Assembly: GCA_002391225.1 (NCBI GenBank)
Contig: DGRV01000017.1
Span: forward strand, 6,434 to 25,352
Reading direction: 5' to 3'
Length of the DNA: 18,919 bases
Origin: Christensenella sp. UBA4379
GTDB taxonomy: Bacteria; Bacillota; Clostridia; Christensenellales; Aristaeellaceae
Positions within the stretch are counted from its first letter, which is position 1. Every line of letters begins with the position of its first letter. Under the pieces are notes generated by a model. It saw only the letters and a program-made list of their open reading frames with translations. It was not told where the DNA came from and did no database searches. Shown here piece after piece: positions 1-6,441 of the stretch. Position numbers and translations under genes: made by a program.

Positions 1-987
1 GACTGCCTGAACCTGAACTGCTTCTCCAAGGAGCCCGGCGAGAGCTTCCAGACCGTCACCAACAACGACACCGGCATTGCCGAGAGCGTCTTTATCGCCG
101 GCATGTTCGTCTGCGTGGCGGACGACTACGCCGAGCTGTGCGAGCTGGCCGGGGACAGGGACGAGGCCGCTTTCGTCCGCCGCGAAAAGGCGGAGATGGT
201 GAAGGCCGTCGAAACCGCCGGCTGGGACGGCGAATGGTTCCTGCGCGCCTACGACGCCTACGGCCAGAAGGTCGGCTCCGCCGAGTGCGACGAGGGCAAG
301 ATCTTCATCGAGCCCCAGGGCATGTGCGTCATGGCCGGCATCGGCAAGGACAACGGCCTGGCCCAGAAGTCCATGGACGCCACGCAGAAATACCTGGAGT
401 TCGAGCACGGCATCATGCTGAACTGGCCCAGCTACACCACCTACCGGCTGAACCTGGGCGAAATTTCCTCCTATCCTCCGGGATACAAGGAAAACGGCTC
501 CGTCTTCTGCCACAACAATCCTTGGGTGATCATCGGCGAAACGGTGCTGGGCCACGGCGACCGGGCCTTCGACCTCTACAGCCGCATCGCCCCGGCCTAC
601 ATCAAAGACCAGAAGCTCCACCGGGTGGAGCCCTACGTCTACGCCCAGACCATCAACGGCCGCGATTCCGCCACCCCCGGCGAAGCCCGCAACAGCTGGC
701 TGACCGGCACCTCCGCCTGGAACTTCTACGCCATTTCCCAGGCGATCCTGGGCGTGAAGCCCGCCTTCGACGGCCTGACGCTCGACCCCTGCCTGCCCGC
801 CGGCATCAAGGACCTGTCCATCCATCGCGAGTTCCGCGGCAACACCTTCGAGATCCACGTGAAGAACCTGGCCGGCGGTGAGAAGGGCAAGATCTCCGTC
901 TGCGTGGACGGCCAGCCCATCGACGGACAGACGGTCCGGGTAAACGGCACGGGCAAGACCTATCAGGTAGAAGTCGAGGTTCATTAA
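1..987 (+). CDS. GH94 disaccharide phosphorylase (cellobiose phosphorylase-like), 5'-truncated by window edge
   Basis: This is the last 328 residues of a glycoside hydrolase family 94 enzyme; the frame is open from base 1 and ends at TAA 985-987. GH94 enzymes reversibly phosphorolyse beta-linked disaccharides such as cellobiose to a sugar 1-phosphate plus free sugar, in the cytoplasm. The sequence opens with DCLNL; in the family this follows the WN of the WND motif, so the first visible residue would be the catalytic acid aspartate. Further family hallmarks are HNNPWVIIGETVLG followed by GDRAF, then RVEPYVYAQ, then EARNSWLTGTSAWNF, and the C-terminal LDPCLPAG and FRGNTFEI strands of the closing beta domain. 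The overall pattern fits cellobiose phosphorylase best, but chitobiose, laminaribiose and cellodextrin phosphorylases share these motifs and the specificity loops lie mostly upstream. No terminator follows; a palindromic repeat starts 50 bp downstream. Confidence 0.9.
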   Translation, partial: DCLNLNCFSKEPGESFQTVTNNDTGIAESVFIAGMFVCVADDYAELCELAGDRDEAAFVRREKAEMVKAVETAGWDGEWFLRAYDAYGQKVGSAECDEGKIFIEPQGMCVMAGIGKDNGLAQKSMDATQKYLEFEHGIMLNWPSYTTYRLNLGEISSYPPGYKENGSVFCHNNPWVIIGETVLGHGDRAFDLYSRIAPAYIKDQKLHRVEPYVYAQTINGRDSATPGEARNSWLTGTSAWNFYAISQAILGVKPAFDGLTLDPCLPAGIKDLSIHREFRGNTFEIHVKNLAGGEKGKISVCVDGQPIDGQTVRVNGTGKTYQVEVEVH

Positions 988-1036
988 TCAGAAAATTGTG
1001 CAGCTCCCCGGTTTCTATGAGGAAAGACGCTTCGCG

Positions 1037-1330
1037 GAGGGGGTGATCAGGGGGAAACTTCCCCCTGATTCCAATCCGCAGCGGGTTGCGAAGGCCCGGA
1101 AAACTGTCCGGTGGACAGTTTTCACTGAGCAACGGGCTGGCAAGCCCTGGACAATGTACGCCGCGAGGAGTATTTTTGCGGAGCAGAATGTACCTTGGGA
1201 AGGGAAGATTTCCCTCACTTCTGCGGAGCGAAATACATACCTTGCGGATTTGCCGCCCGGGAGTCCCGTCAGGGACGAGAGGCAAATCCGTTCGGGGGGT
1301 TCCGTAGGGGGGTCGCAAGACCCCCATGCG
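1037..1330 (+). repeat. Palindromic mosaic element copy R1
   Basis: A non-coding chain of hairpins filling most of the 394-bp gap between the phosphorylase and degV genes. In order: hairpin H1 with 11-bp arms at 1046-1056 and 1059-1069; a linker AATCCGCAGCGG; an inserted 66-bp module (1085-1150); linker ATGTACGCCGCGAGGAG; the imperfect H2 stem starting at 1170; H3 with arms CGGATTTGCC (1245-1254) and GGCAAATCCG (1281-1290) holding an inner stem GTCCC/GGGAC; and H4 with 7-bp arms 1308-1314 and 1319-1325. The same order and linkers recur at 7362-7590 in the same orientation and, diverged, on the minus strand at 2219-2620. Stem sequences differ between copies but stay complementary. Boundaries are set by where similarity between copies begins and ends. 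I do not recognise the family. Confidence 0.85.
1085..1150 (+). repeat. 66-bp palindromic module A, copy 1 (inside R1)
   Basis: Starts GTTGCGAAGGCCCGGA and ends GGGCTGGCAAGCCCTGG. The core is a 10-bp stem, arms AAAACTGTCC (1100-1109) and GGACAGTTTT (1113-1122), loop GGT. A second small hairpin, GGGCT with loop GGCA and AGCCC, follows; in the other copies this stem is GGGCC/GGCCC, so the T-A pair is replaced by C-G. The module interrupts the R1 linker between AATCCGCAGCGG and ATGTACGCC, a linker that is continuous in R3 (7399-7420). Confidence 0.85.
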
Positions 1331-1361
1331 GTAACTGTTCAATCGCAGATTGAACAGTTAC
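1331..1361. promoter_or_regulatory. 14-bp perfect hairpin just upstream of degV ribosome site
   Basis: Arms GTAACTGTTCAATC (1331-1344) and GATTGAACAGTTAC (1348-1361) with loop GCA form a perfect stem that abuts the right end of element R1. The degV ribosome site AAAGGAAG starts only 5 nt downstream (1366-1373). It has no U-tract, so it is not a standard terminator. It could stabilise the mRNA 5' end, influence degV translation, or simply be one more hairpin of the repeat. Confidence 0.6.
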
Positions 1362-1381
1362 GACTAAAGGAAGTGAACTGT

Positions 1382-2206
1382 TTGAACTGGCAGATCATTA
1401 CGGATTCCAGCTGCGACCTGAAATCATGGGACAAAGAGATTCCCTTTGATTCCGTTCCCTTCGTGATCCGGGTGGACGATACGGACTATGTCGACACCCC
1501 GGATCTGGATGTGGAAACCCTGGTCTCGGCGATGGAAAAAAGCACCGTTTCCCGTACCTCCTGTCCTTCGCCGGAGGCTTGGTACCAGGTCTTCCTGCGC
1601 TCGGAAAAGACCATCGCGCTGACGATCTCGGCGAACCTCTCCGGTTCCTACAACAGCGCGGTGACCGCCCGGGAGATGGTGCTGGAAAAATATCCCGAAA
1701 AGCAGATCGAGATCATCGATTCTCTGTCGACCGGTCCGAAGCTGATCATGCTTGCCCAGCAGGCGGCCGCCTTGATTCAGGAAAAGCTGCCGGTGGACCG
1801 GATCGCGGAAAAGCTCCGCCAGATGGCGGGTGGCGTCCATACCCTGTTTACGCTGTGCTCCTTCCGAAACCTCGTCAACAACGGCCGTGTCAGCCGTCTG
1901 GCGGGCTTCCTGGCGGGGATGCTCAACATCCGCGCCATCGGCGCGGGCAGCCCGGACGGGATCATCGAGGTCCGGGAAAAGCTCCGCGGCGAAGGAAAGA
2001 CGCTGAAAGCCATGGTGGAAATCATGGCCAAGGAGGGCTTCCGGGGCACGGAGGTGGTCATCAGCCACTGCCTGAACGAGGGCCTGGCGGAGACCTTCCG
2101 CAAGCTCGTCCTGGAACGCTGGCCCCACGCCCCCATCCAGATCTTCCCCACCCGCGGGCTGGACAGTTACTATGCGGAGCGGAGCGGACTGATCGTGTGC
2201 TATTAA
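1382..2206 (+). CDS. DegV family fatty-acid-binding protein
   Basis: A 274-residue protein of the DegV family, close to the usual 280-290. DegV proteins bind a long-chain fatty acid; several (FakB) present it to the kinase FakA for phosphorylation and phospholipid synthesis. Visible features are the N-terminal IITDSSCDL motif (residues 5-13), TSCPSP, the ligand-site segment TISANLSGSYNSA, then IIDSLSTGPKLIMLAQQAA and the domain-2 stretch TLFTLCSFRNLVNNGRVSRL followed by AGFLAGMLNIRAI. I chose TTG at 1382 because AAAGGAAG lies 8 nt upstream and the family begins right before the ITDSS motif; GTG at 1373 would overlap the ribosome site. The open frame runs back to 998 only because the repeat lacks stops in that frame. 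The gene is flanked by inverted copies of the palindromic repeat. No fakA gene is in the window. Confidence 0.88.
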   Translation: MNWQIITDSSCDLKSWDKEIPFDSVPFVIRVDDTDYVDTPDLDVETLVSAMEKSTVSRTSCPSPEAWYQVFLRSEKTIALTISANLSGSYNSAVTAREMVLEKYPEKQIEIIDSLSTGPKLIMLAQQAAALIQEKLPVDRIAEKLRQMAGGVHTLFTLCSFRNLVNNGRVSRLAGFLAGMLNIRAIGAGSPDGIIEVREKLRGEGKTLKAMVEIMAKEGFRGTEVVISHCLNEGLAETFRKLVLERWPHAPIQIFPTRGLDSYYAERSGLIVCY

Positions 2207-2283
2207 ACGCGTAACGCTTCGATGGGGGGACACGTCCCCCCATCGGGCCCCCCCTCGCCTTTGCCTCTCGCCCCTATCGCCTT

Positions 2284-2350
2284 CCAGGGCCTGCCGGCCC
2301 GTTCTCGCTGAAAACAGGCCACTGGCCTGTTTTCCGGGCGCTGCGAACCC
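2284..2350 (-). repeat. Palindromic module A, copy 2 (inside H3 of R2)
   Basis: The core stem is AAAACAGGCC (2311-2320), loop ACT, GGCCTGTTTT (2324-2333). Flanks match copy 4 in reverse complement: CCAGGGCCTGCCGGCCCGTT on the plus strand. It lies between the two arms of the H3 hairpin of R2, in the place where R1 and R3 carry only a short 5-bp inner stem. Confidence 0.8.
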
Positions 2351-2420
2351 CAGGCGGCAAAGGCGCAAGGAAAGAATTTTTGCTCTCGCGGGGCAAGCTC
2401 CGCTTCGCAAAAATTCTTGC

Positions 2421-2489
2421 CCAGGGCCTACCGGCCCGTTCTTCGCTGAAAATGTGCCACCGGCACATTTTCCGGGCGCTCAGAACCCC
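2421..2489 (-). repeat. Palindromic module A, copy 3 (inside R2)
   Basis: The core stem is GAAAATGTGCC (2449-2459 region), loop ACC, GGCACATTTTC. Plus-strand flanks CCAGGGCCTACCGGCCCGTT and CCGGGCGCTCAGAACCCC match copies 2 and 4. It sits between the ATGTACG linker and the H2 stem of R2, a different position from copy 1 in R1. Confidence 0.8.
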
Positions 2490-2528
2490 GCACCGTACAT
2501 GCCGCCGCTGCGGATTTATAATGGAGGG

Positions 2529-2594
2529 GTTGCGAGGGCCCGGAGGAAGAGCCAGTGGCTCTTCCTCACCGAGCAACGGGCCGGCAGGCCCTGG
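2529..2594 (+). repeat. Palindromic module A, copy 4 (inside H1 loop of R2, opposite orientation)
   Basis: Starts GTTGCGAGGGCCCGGA and ends GGGCCGGCAGGCCCTGG, so it aligns base for base with copy 1 apart from the core arms, here GGAAGAGCC and GGCTCTTCC around AGT, and a few substitutions. It is oriented opposite to its host element R2 and fills the loop between the H1 arms at 2522-2528 and 2602-2608. Confidence 0.8.
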
Positions 2595-2686
2595 TCAAGG
2601 TCCCTCCAAACCTCCCTGGGGTTTCTGGTTCCCTAAAGAGGAAATCATTATCATCCTGTGAAAAAAGAAGTTTGACGACAGAAAAT

Positions 2687-2724
2687 GGGTTGTTGCAGAG
2701 AAAACAACTGCAACAGCCCCTTTT
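2687..2724 (+). terminator. Terminator-like hairpin upstream of the acetyltransferase pair
   Basis: Arms GGGTTGTTGCAG (2687-2698) and CTGCAACAGCCC (2708-2719) pair over 12 bp with one G-U wobble, loop of 9 nt, followed by C and TTTT. It could end transcription from degV and the repeat, or act as an attenuator, since the acetyltransferase ATG lies 49 nt downstream. The U-tract is short, so efficiency is uncertain. Confidence 0.5.
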
Positions 2725-2772
2725 ACTTGAATGAAAGAGGTTTCCCCCGCGTATCTGGGGATGGGAGGAAGT

Positions 2773-3324
2773 ATGAAATTGGAGACGGAGCGGTTGGTTC
2801 TGCGGCGGTGGGAAGAGGGGGACGCGGAGAACCTGTACCGGTATGCCAGCGACCCGGAGTTGGGGCCGATTGCAGGCTGGCCGCCGCACCGGAGCCTGGA
2901 GGAGAGCCGGGAGGTCATCCGGAAGGTGCTGAACGGTCCGGAGGCCTATGCCGTCTGCCTCAAAGAGGACGGCCAGGCCATCGGCGCCATCGAGCTGAAG
3001 CTGAACGGCCATACGGACATGACGGAACGGGACGACGAGTGCGAGATGGGCTACTGGCTGGGAAAGCCGTTCTGGGGCCGGGGCATCATGCCGGAGGCGG
3101 TGCGGGCAATGCTCCGCCATGCCTTCCAGGACTGCGGGATGCAGAAGGTCTGGATCGGTTATTATGAGGGCAACGACAAATCCAGGCGGGTCCAGGAAAA
3201 ATGCGGCTTCCGGTTTCAGTGGAAATCGGAGCAGGTGGACGTGCCGCTGATGGGCGAACAGCGCACCGGCTATGTGAGCGTGATGACGAAGGAAGACTGG
3301 CTGAAACGGGAAGCCGGGGAATGA
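2773..3324 (+). CDS. GNAT family N-acetyltransferase (RimJ/RimL type)
   Basis: A 183-residue acetyltransferase of the Gcn5-related superfamily, probably cytoplasmic, using acetyl-CoA; the substrate is unknown. The start MKLETERLVLRRWEEGD is the classic opening of RimJ/RimL-like GNATs. The acetyl-CoA loop (motif A) is CEMGYWLGKPFWGRGIMPEA, and the C-terminal part has the NDKSRRVQEKCGFRF stretch, equivalent to the N-x-S..v-x-E-K-x-G-F signature of this subgroup. ATG 2773 is chosen for its family-typical start and the GGGAGG at 2763-2768; ATG 2761 is an in-frame alternative. Its stop overlaps the start of the next gene in an ATGA, so the two are very likely translated from one mRNA. Confidence 0.88.
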   Translation: MKLETERLVLRRWEEGDAENLYRYASDPELGPIAGWPPHRSLEESREVIRKVLNGPEAYAVCLKEDGQAIGAIELKLNGHTDMTERDDECEMGYWLGKPFWGRGIMPEAVRAMLRHAFQDCGMQKVWIGYYEGNDKSRRVQEKCGFRFQWKSEQVDVPLMGEQRTGYVSVMTKEDWLKREAGE

Positions 3325-4094
3325 AGATGGAGCAGATATTCAAGCAATTTCATGAAAAGCTGCTCAAGCAGCTGTCGCTGGATCTGAACTGCAGCCCGGC
3401 GGACTTTGGCGCGCAGGAGAACGTGATCACGGAATCCGCCCTGAATGAGGGCAGAAGGAGCTACAGCCCCGGCAAACCCTTTTTGGAAATGGCGACGCTG
3501 GGAGGGAACACGGTCATCACGGCGAATGCGCGTCTGCACGCCTTCCTGCGTCAGTGGAGCCGAAATACAGACGGGCACCGCCTTTTTGAACTGGATCACC
3601 TGATCCAGCTGAACGGGATGCTGAAAGCATACGGCTACAAAATGGCTCCGACCCATCACATGTTCCTCCCCTGCCGGGAGGTCCAGGCGGAGGAGCTCTG
3701 CCGGGTCCGATGGCTTTACGAGGAAGAAATCACCCCTTTTTACGGAGACCCGCGGTTCCCAAACGCCATCGCCTACCCAAAGCCCTGCCCGGTTCGGCCG
3801 GACAGGATTGCCGTTATCGCGCTGGACGGGGACCGAATCATGGGGATGGCGGGCTGCTCGGAGGACGCGCCAAGGTTCCAGCAGATCGGTATCGACGTTC
3901 TGCCGGAATACCGCTCCCGGGGAATCGGCGCCTATCTGGTGACGCTGCTCAAAAACAGAATCATTGAAATGGGGGATACCCCTTTTTACGGCACCGCTGC
4001 CGCGAATCTCCGTTCGCAGAATATCGCCGTCAAAAGCGGCTTTCGGCCCGCCTGGGTGGAAACCGAGGCGGTCAGGCTGGAGGACGAAAACTGA
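3321..4094 (+). CDS. GNAT family N-acetyltransferase, 257-residue type
   Basis: A second acetyltransferase, unrelated in its N-terminal half to its neighbour. The C-terminal half (about residues 160-257) is the GNAT domain: a strand RIAVIALDGDRIMGMAGC, motif A IGIDVLPEYRSRGIGAYLV with the R-x-x-G-I-G acetyl-CoA loop, then AAANLRSQNIAVKSGFRPAW typical of the last helix and strand. The N-terminal half has NVITESALNEGRRSY and PTHHMFLPC, which I associate with a conserved GNAT subgroup of unknown substrate. ATG 3321 overlaps the upstream stop (ATGA); ATG 3327 has better spacing from GGGGA (3316-3320) and may be the true start, giving 255 residues. A 74-bp near copy of its 3' end lies downstream at 4154-4227. 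Confidence 0.82.
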   Translation: MKMEQIFKQFHEKLLKQLSLDLNCSPADFGAQENVITESALNEGRRSYSPGKPFLEMATLGGNTVITANARLHAFLRQWSRNTDGHRLFELDHLIQLNGMLKAYGYKMAPTHHMFLPCREVQAEELCRVRWLYEEEITPFYGDPRFPNAIAYPKPCPVRPDRIAVIALDGDRIMGMAGCSEDAPRFQQIGIDVLPEYRSRGIGAYLVTLLKNRIIEMGDTPFYGTAAANLRSQNIAVKSGFRPAWVETEAVRLEDEN

Positions 4095-4153
4095 CAAGGG
4101 GCCGCCGCAGTCAACGCGCCAGCCCGTTTGGCTTAAAATGAAAAGGTTCCGAA

Positions 4154-4227
4154 AATCTCCGTTCGCAGAATATCACCGTCAAAAGCGGCTTTCAGCCCGC
4201 CCAGGCGGAAACCGAGGCGGTCAGGCT
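4154..4227 (+). repeat. 74-bp duplicate of the end of the upstream acetyltransferase gene
   Basis: Bases 4154-4227 repeat bases 4005-4078 with five substitutions and no gaps by my alignment, starting AATCTCCGTTCGCAGAATAT. The source encodes the last part of the GNAT domain. The copy lacks the rest of the gene and ends 7 nt inside the last codons of the convergent minus-strand gene. It looks like a remnant of a tandem paralogue or of a recombination event. The remaining gap 4095-4153 holds nothing I recognise. Confidence 0.85.
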
Positions 4228-5285
4228 TTTACGGTCCCCTCAGGTCCCGTGGGGAAGAGACAGGTAGCCACCAGCAGCACGGCGGCCAGGCTGGAAAGGA
4301 TGGCGACAACCGGGTTTTCCCACCACCGGCGCATGTAAACGGCACACAGGAACACCAGGAAAATGACAGCCGTGTCCGCCGCCAGCAGCGCCCGGAACAC
4401 GGCCCGTTTCCGCTCGGGCTGCAGCTGATACAGGCGCAGGAGGTTTTTGGGAAAGAGCCGTTTCATCTCCGGGACGGTGCCCGACCAGATCACCCCAACT
4501 CGGCAGTCCGAACGCATCACGATGAACAGCGGGAGGCCGAAGCAGACGGAAAAACCGAAGTTGTTGGTAAAAATCTGCAGGATGATCAATTCATAATACT
4601 CATGGAAGAAATAGGCCAGACAGACACCCAGCAGGCAGGCGCAGTACATGGAGCCCAGCGCGGCCGCCCACAGGTACAGCAGGATCCGCCGCCAGGTGTG
4701 CACGTTATACTCCCTGGGGGAGATGACGCGCCAGACCTTGTAGGGAAGATAGGCCATGATGAAGTTCGCGATGAAGCCGATGATCCGGACGGAATCAAAA
4801 TCGCTGAAGAAGTCCCCGATCAGGTTGCCGATGGCGCAGGCCAGGGCCCCGAGCGGCCCCAGCATCAGCCCGGCCGGGACCGTGAGGCAGTGTTCGGGCC
4901 GCAGGTTCGTATAGCCGTCCGCCATATCCATCACGTCGATCGACACCCCCAGCGCGGCGAACAGCAGCGTGATGCCGATAAAGGACATGACCATGATCTT
5001 CCGCCTGGTGACCGCGGACAATATTTTTGGAACCGGCGCTTCCGGGGCGGGGGCCGCTTCCGGCGCTTCCGCGGCAGCCGGTTGTTTCTTTTTGGACAGG
5101 AAATCTGTCCCCGCGACGATGACCCCAATGGTGATGATCAGCGCGCCGAGCAGGGAGCGGAAAGAAAAGATCTCCGACCCGCCCGAGACGGGGATGATGA
5201 CGGCCATCAGCAGGGTGACGACAGGGTCCAGCGCGGCGATCACGGTCACGCCTCCCGCTGACGGATCCCCGGAAGGCCTGGACAC
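4221..5285 (-). CDS. Polytopic membrane protein: truncated DMT (EamA)-like tail joined to an ECF-S-like membrane domain
   Basis: A 354-residue open frame. Residues about 12-62 (GVTVIAALDPVVTLLMAVII, then SFRSLLGALIITIGVIVAG) read like the last two helices of an EamA/DMT transporter. A linker rich in Ala, Pro and Glu follows (about 65-90). The rest has about six or seven hydrophobic helices, including GLMLGPLGALACAIGNLIGD followed by IIGFIANFIMAYLPYKVWR, which resembles the substrate-binding S components of ECF vitamin transporters. This family assignment is tentative. DMT proteins normally have ten helices, so most of the first domain is missing: the GTG at 5285 has no clear ribosome site, and only about 100 bp separate it from the next gene. 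Probably a 5'-deleted remnant of a fusion protein; function and substrate are unknown. Confidence 0.55.
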   Translation of the reverse strand: MSRPSGDPSAGGVTVIAALDPVVTLLMAVIIPVSGGSEIFSFRSLLGALIITIGVIVAGTDFLSKKKQPAAAEAPEAAPAPEAPVPKILSAVTRRKIMVMSFIGITLLFAALGVSIDVMDMADGYTNLRPEHCLTVPAGLMLGPLGALACAIGNLIGDFFSDFDSVRIIGFIANFIMAYLPYKVWRVISPREYNVHTWRRILLYLWAAALGSMYCACLLGVCLAYFFHEYYELIILQIFTNNFGFSVCFGLPLFIVMRSDCRVGVIWSGTVPEMKRLFPKNLLRLYQLQPERKRAVFRALLAADTAVIFLVFLCAVYMRRWWENPVVAILSSLAAVLLVATCLFPTGPEGTVKA

Positions 5286-5384
5286 GGCCCATCGGGATCC
5301 GGATTGGTCTTTGCGCTCGGCCCGACTGCGCGCGTCTGTTCTAAGGTGAACGTTTTCCGGCGCTTTTTCAGCATCATTGAATGC

Positions 5385-6167
5385 TCAGGCCCAGGTCCTC
5401 CCCGTGGGTTCAAGGCCCTCGTCCTCCGTCACCCAGTAGCTGGTCAGCTTTTCCATGTCCGGGGTGGGGAGGAAGCGCTCGGGCGGGACGTGCAGGCCGA
5501 TCTTGCCCCGGTTCAGGATCAGGCGGACGTAGTCGTGGATGGTTTCCAGCGGCTGCTCCAGGCTGACGCCGAAGAGCTGGTCGACCGATTCGATTTTGGA
5601 GGAATCGTGGTTGTCCGAGCCGGCGGTCATCACCAGGCCGAACTCCTTGGCGTATCCGTAGGCGTAGACGTCGTTTACCGGAAAGTTGCCGGCGTTGGCG
5701 ACCTCCGCCCCGTCGCAGAAGCGGGGGGCGACGCGGATATAGGTCATGTACCCCCGCATCCGGAAGGGATGGGCCTGGATGACGCAGCCGCCGCCCTCGT
5801 GGGCCAGTTCCAGCTGGCGGCGGCGGGAGCAGTGCTCGATTTCCGGGTGGGCCAGCAGCCAGTTTTTGTCCAGACCGTAGACCAGGTACTCGTCGTCCCC
5901 GTAGCCCTGCTCCCAGCCGAAAAAGACGGGGAAGCCGATCTTGAGGCCCTCGTTCAGGGCGTCCTCATAGCCGGAGCAGAACTGCTTGATCTTTTCCTCC
6001 CAGGGGAGGGACCGGTCCACCGCACAGTTGCCGCCGAAAAAATGGTCGGTGATGATGATGCCGGCAAAGCCCAGGTCGCGGTATCTCCGCACGTGCTCCC
6101 GGCCGGTGGATCTGCCGCACTTGCTGGCCAGGCAGGTGTGCATGTGGGTTTCATAAAGATATGGCAT
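5385..6167 (-). CDS. PHP-domain metal-dependent hydrolase
   Basis: A 260-residue protein of the PHP (polymerase and histidinol phosphatase) superfamily, cytoplasmic. The metal-binding motifs are in order: ETHMHTCLASKCG near the N-terminus, GIIITDHFFGGN, FGWEQGYGDDEY, CVIQAHPFRMRGYM and, near residue 180, TAGSDNHDSS. These provide the His, Asp and Glu ligands expected for a two- or three-metal phosphoesterase. It lacks any polymerase or HisK-specific region, so the substrate cannot be named; stand-alone PHP proteins hydrolyse phosphate esters or nucleotides. The start ATG at 6167 is preceded on the minus strand by AAAGGGG 8 nt upstream. It is co-directional with the truncated membrane gene 99 bp downstream, and no terminator is seen between them. 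Confidence 0.85.
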   Translation of the reverse strand: MPYLYETHMHTCLASKCGRSTGREHVRRYRDLGFAGIIITDHFFGGNCAVDRSLPWEEKIKQFCSGYEDALNEGLKIGFPVFFGWEQGYGDDEYLVYGLDKNWLLAHPEIEHCSRRRQLELAHEGGGCVIQAHPFRMRGYMTYIRVAPRFCDGAEVANAGNFPVNDVYAYGYAKEFGLVMTAGSDNHDSSKIESVDQLFGVSLEQPLETIHDYVRLILNRGKIGLHVPPERFLPTPDMEKLTSYWVTEDEGLEPTGRTWA

Positions 6168-6218
6168 AGCGGATACCCCTTTAACAGTAGATGAATATGG
6201 GATTCAAGTACGCGGAAA

Positions 6219-6247
6219 TTGACATTTTTCCGCTGTTAAGCTATAAT
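6219..6247 (+). promoter_or_regulatory. Consensus sigma-A promoter for the 47-residue gene
   Basis: TTGACA (6219-6224) and TATAAT (6242-6247) are both perfect consensus hexamers, separated by exactly 17 bp. The start codon follows 32 bp after the -10 box. It is the strongest promoter match in the window. Confidence 0.9.
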
Positions 6248-6279
6248 AAAAACAGAGAAACCGGAAGGGGGTTTGCCCG

Positions 6280-6423
6280 ATGAACCTGCAGGAAGCATCC
6301 AGAATTATTCTGGGTCTGCGCGCCGCCGGCTGGGATGAAAAATCCATCAACGATTTTATCCTTTGGGTAGAAACCGGGGAAGAACAGTATAAACCTGCCG
6401 GCAAGGTTGAAAAACAGGAATGA
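6280..6423 (+). CDS. Small conserved-looking 47-residue protein
   Basis: A short gene with complete expression signals: a perfect consensus promoter upstream, a GGAAGGGGG ribosome site (6262-6270) about 9 nt before ATG 6280, and an intrinsic terminator 18 nt after the TGA. The product opens MNLQEASRIILGLRAAGW and continues with INDFILWVETGEEQYKP; it is acidic, mostly helical and has no signal peptide or membrane segment. I recall similar small proteins of unknown function in clostridia, which I cannot verify here. It is a single-gene transcription unit between divergent PHP and convergent M55 genes. The strong promoter suggests high expression. Function unknown; a helix-hairpin regulator or protein-binding role is only a guess. 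Confidence 0.8.
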   Translation: MNLQEASRIILGLRAAGWDEKSINDFILWVETGEEQYKPAGKVEKQE

Positions 6424-6441
6424 TCATACAGATACCGGACG

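Larger units (their letters stand above)
2219..2620 (-). repeat. Palindromic mosaic element copy R2, carrying three inserted modules
   Basis: Read on the minus strand this is a diverged relative of R1 and R3, expanded by three copies of module A. It has H1 arms TGGAGGG (plus 2522-2528) and CCCTCCA (2602-2608) with a module inside the loop; linker AATCCGCAGCGG followed by CGGCATGTACG; a second module; H2 with perfect 12-bp arms AAGAATTTTTGC (2372-2383) and GCAAAAATTCTT (2407-2418); H3 with arms CGCCTTTGCC (2256-2265) and GGCAAAGGCG (2356-2365) and the third module in its loop; and H4 with perfect 12-bp arms 2220-2231 and 2234-2245 around AC. It begins 13 bp after the degV stop. The 566-bp gap 2207-2772 holds this element and a terminator-like hairpin; no gene is seen. 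Confidence 0.8.

Noticed and set aside
998..1381. N-terminal extension of DegV through repeat R1
   Set aside because: The frame is open only because the palindromic repeat lacks stops in it; no ribosome site precedes GTG 998, and DegV proteins start just before the ITDSS motif. An in-frame insertion like Rickettsia palindromic elements was considered but is not supported.
2517..2522. TATAAT followed by GGAGGGG inside R2
   Set aside because: The -35 position has only three consensus matches and no coding sequence follows; the GGAGGG is an arm of hairpin H1.
1037..2620. CRISPR-like array interpretation of the repeated palindromes
   Set aside because: Repeats are not evenly spaced, they occur in both orientations and are nested; no uniform spacers or cas genes are present.
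5304..6194. 296-codon open frame antisense to the PHP gene
   Set aside because: Opposite a gene with complete metal-binding motifs; product has no recognisable features.
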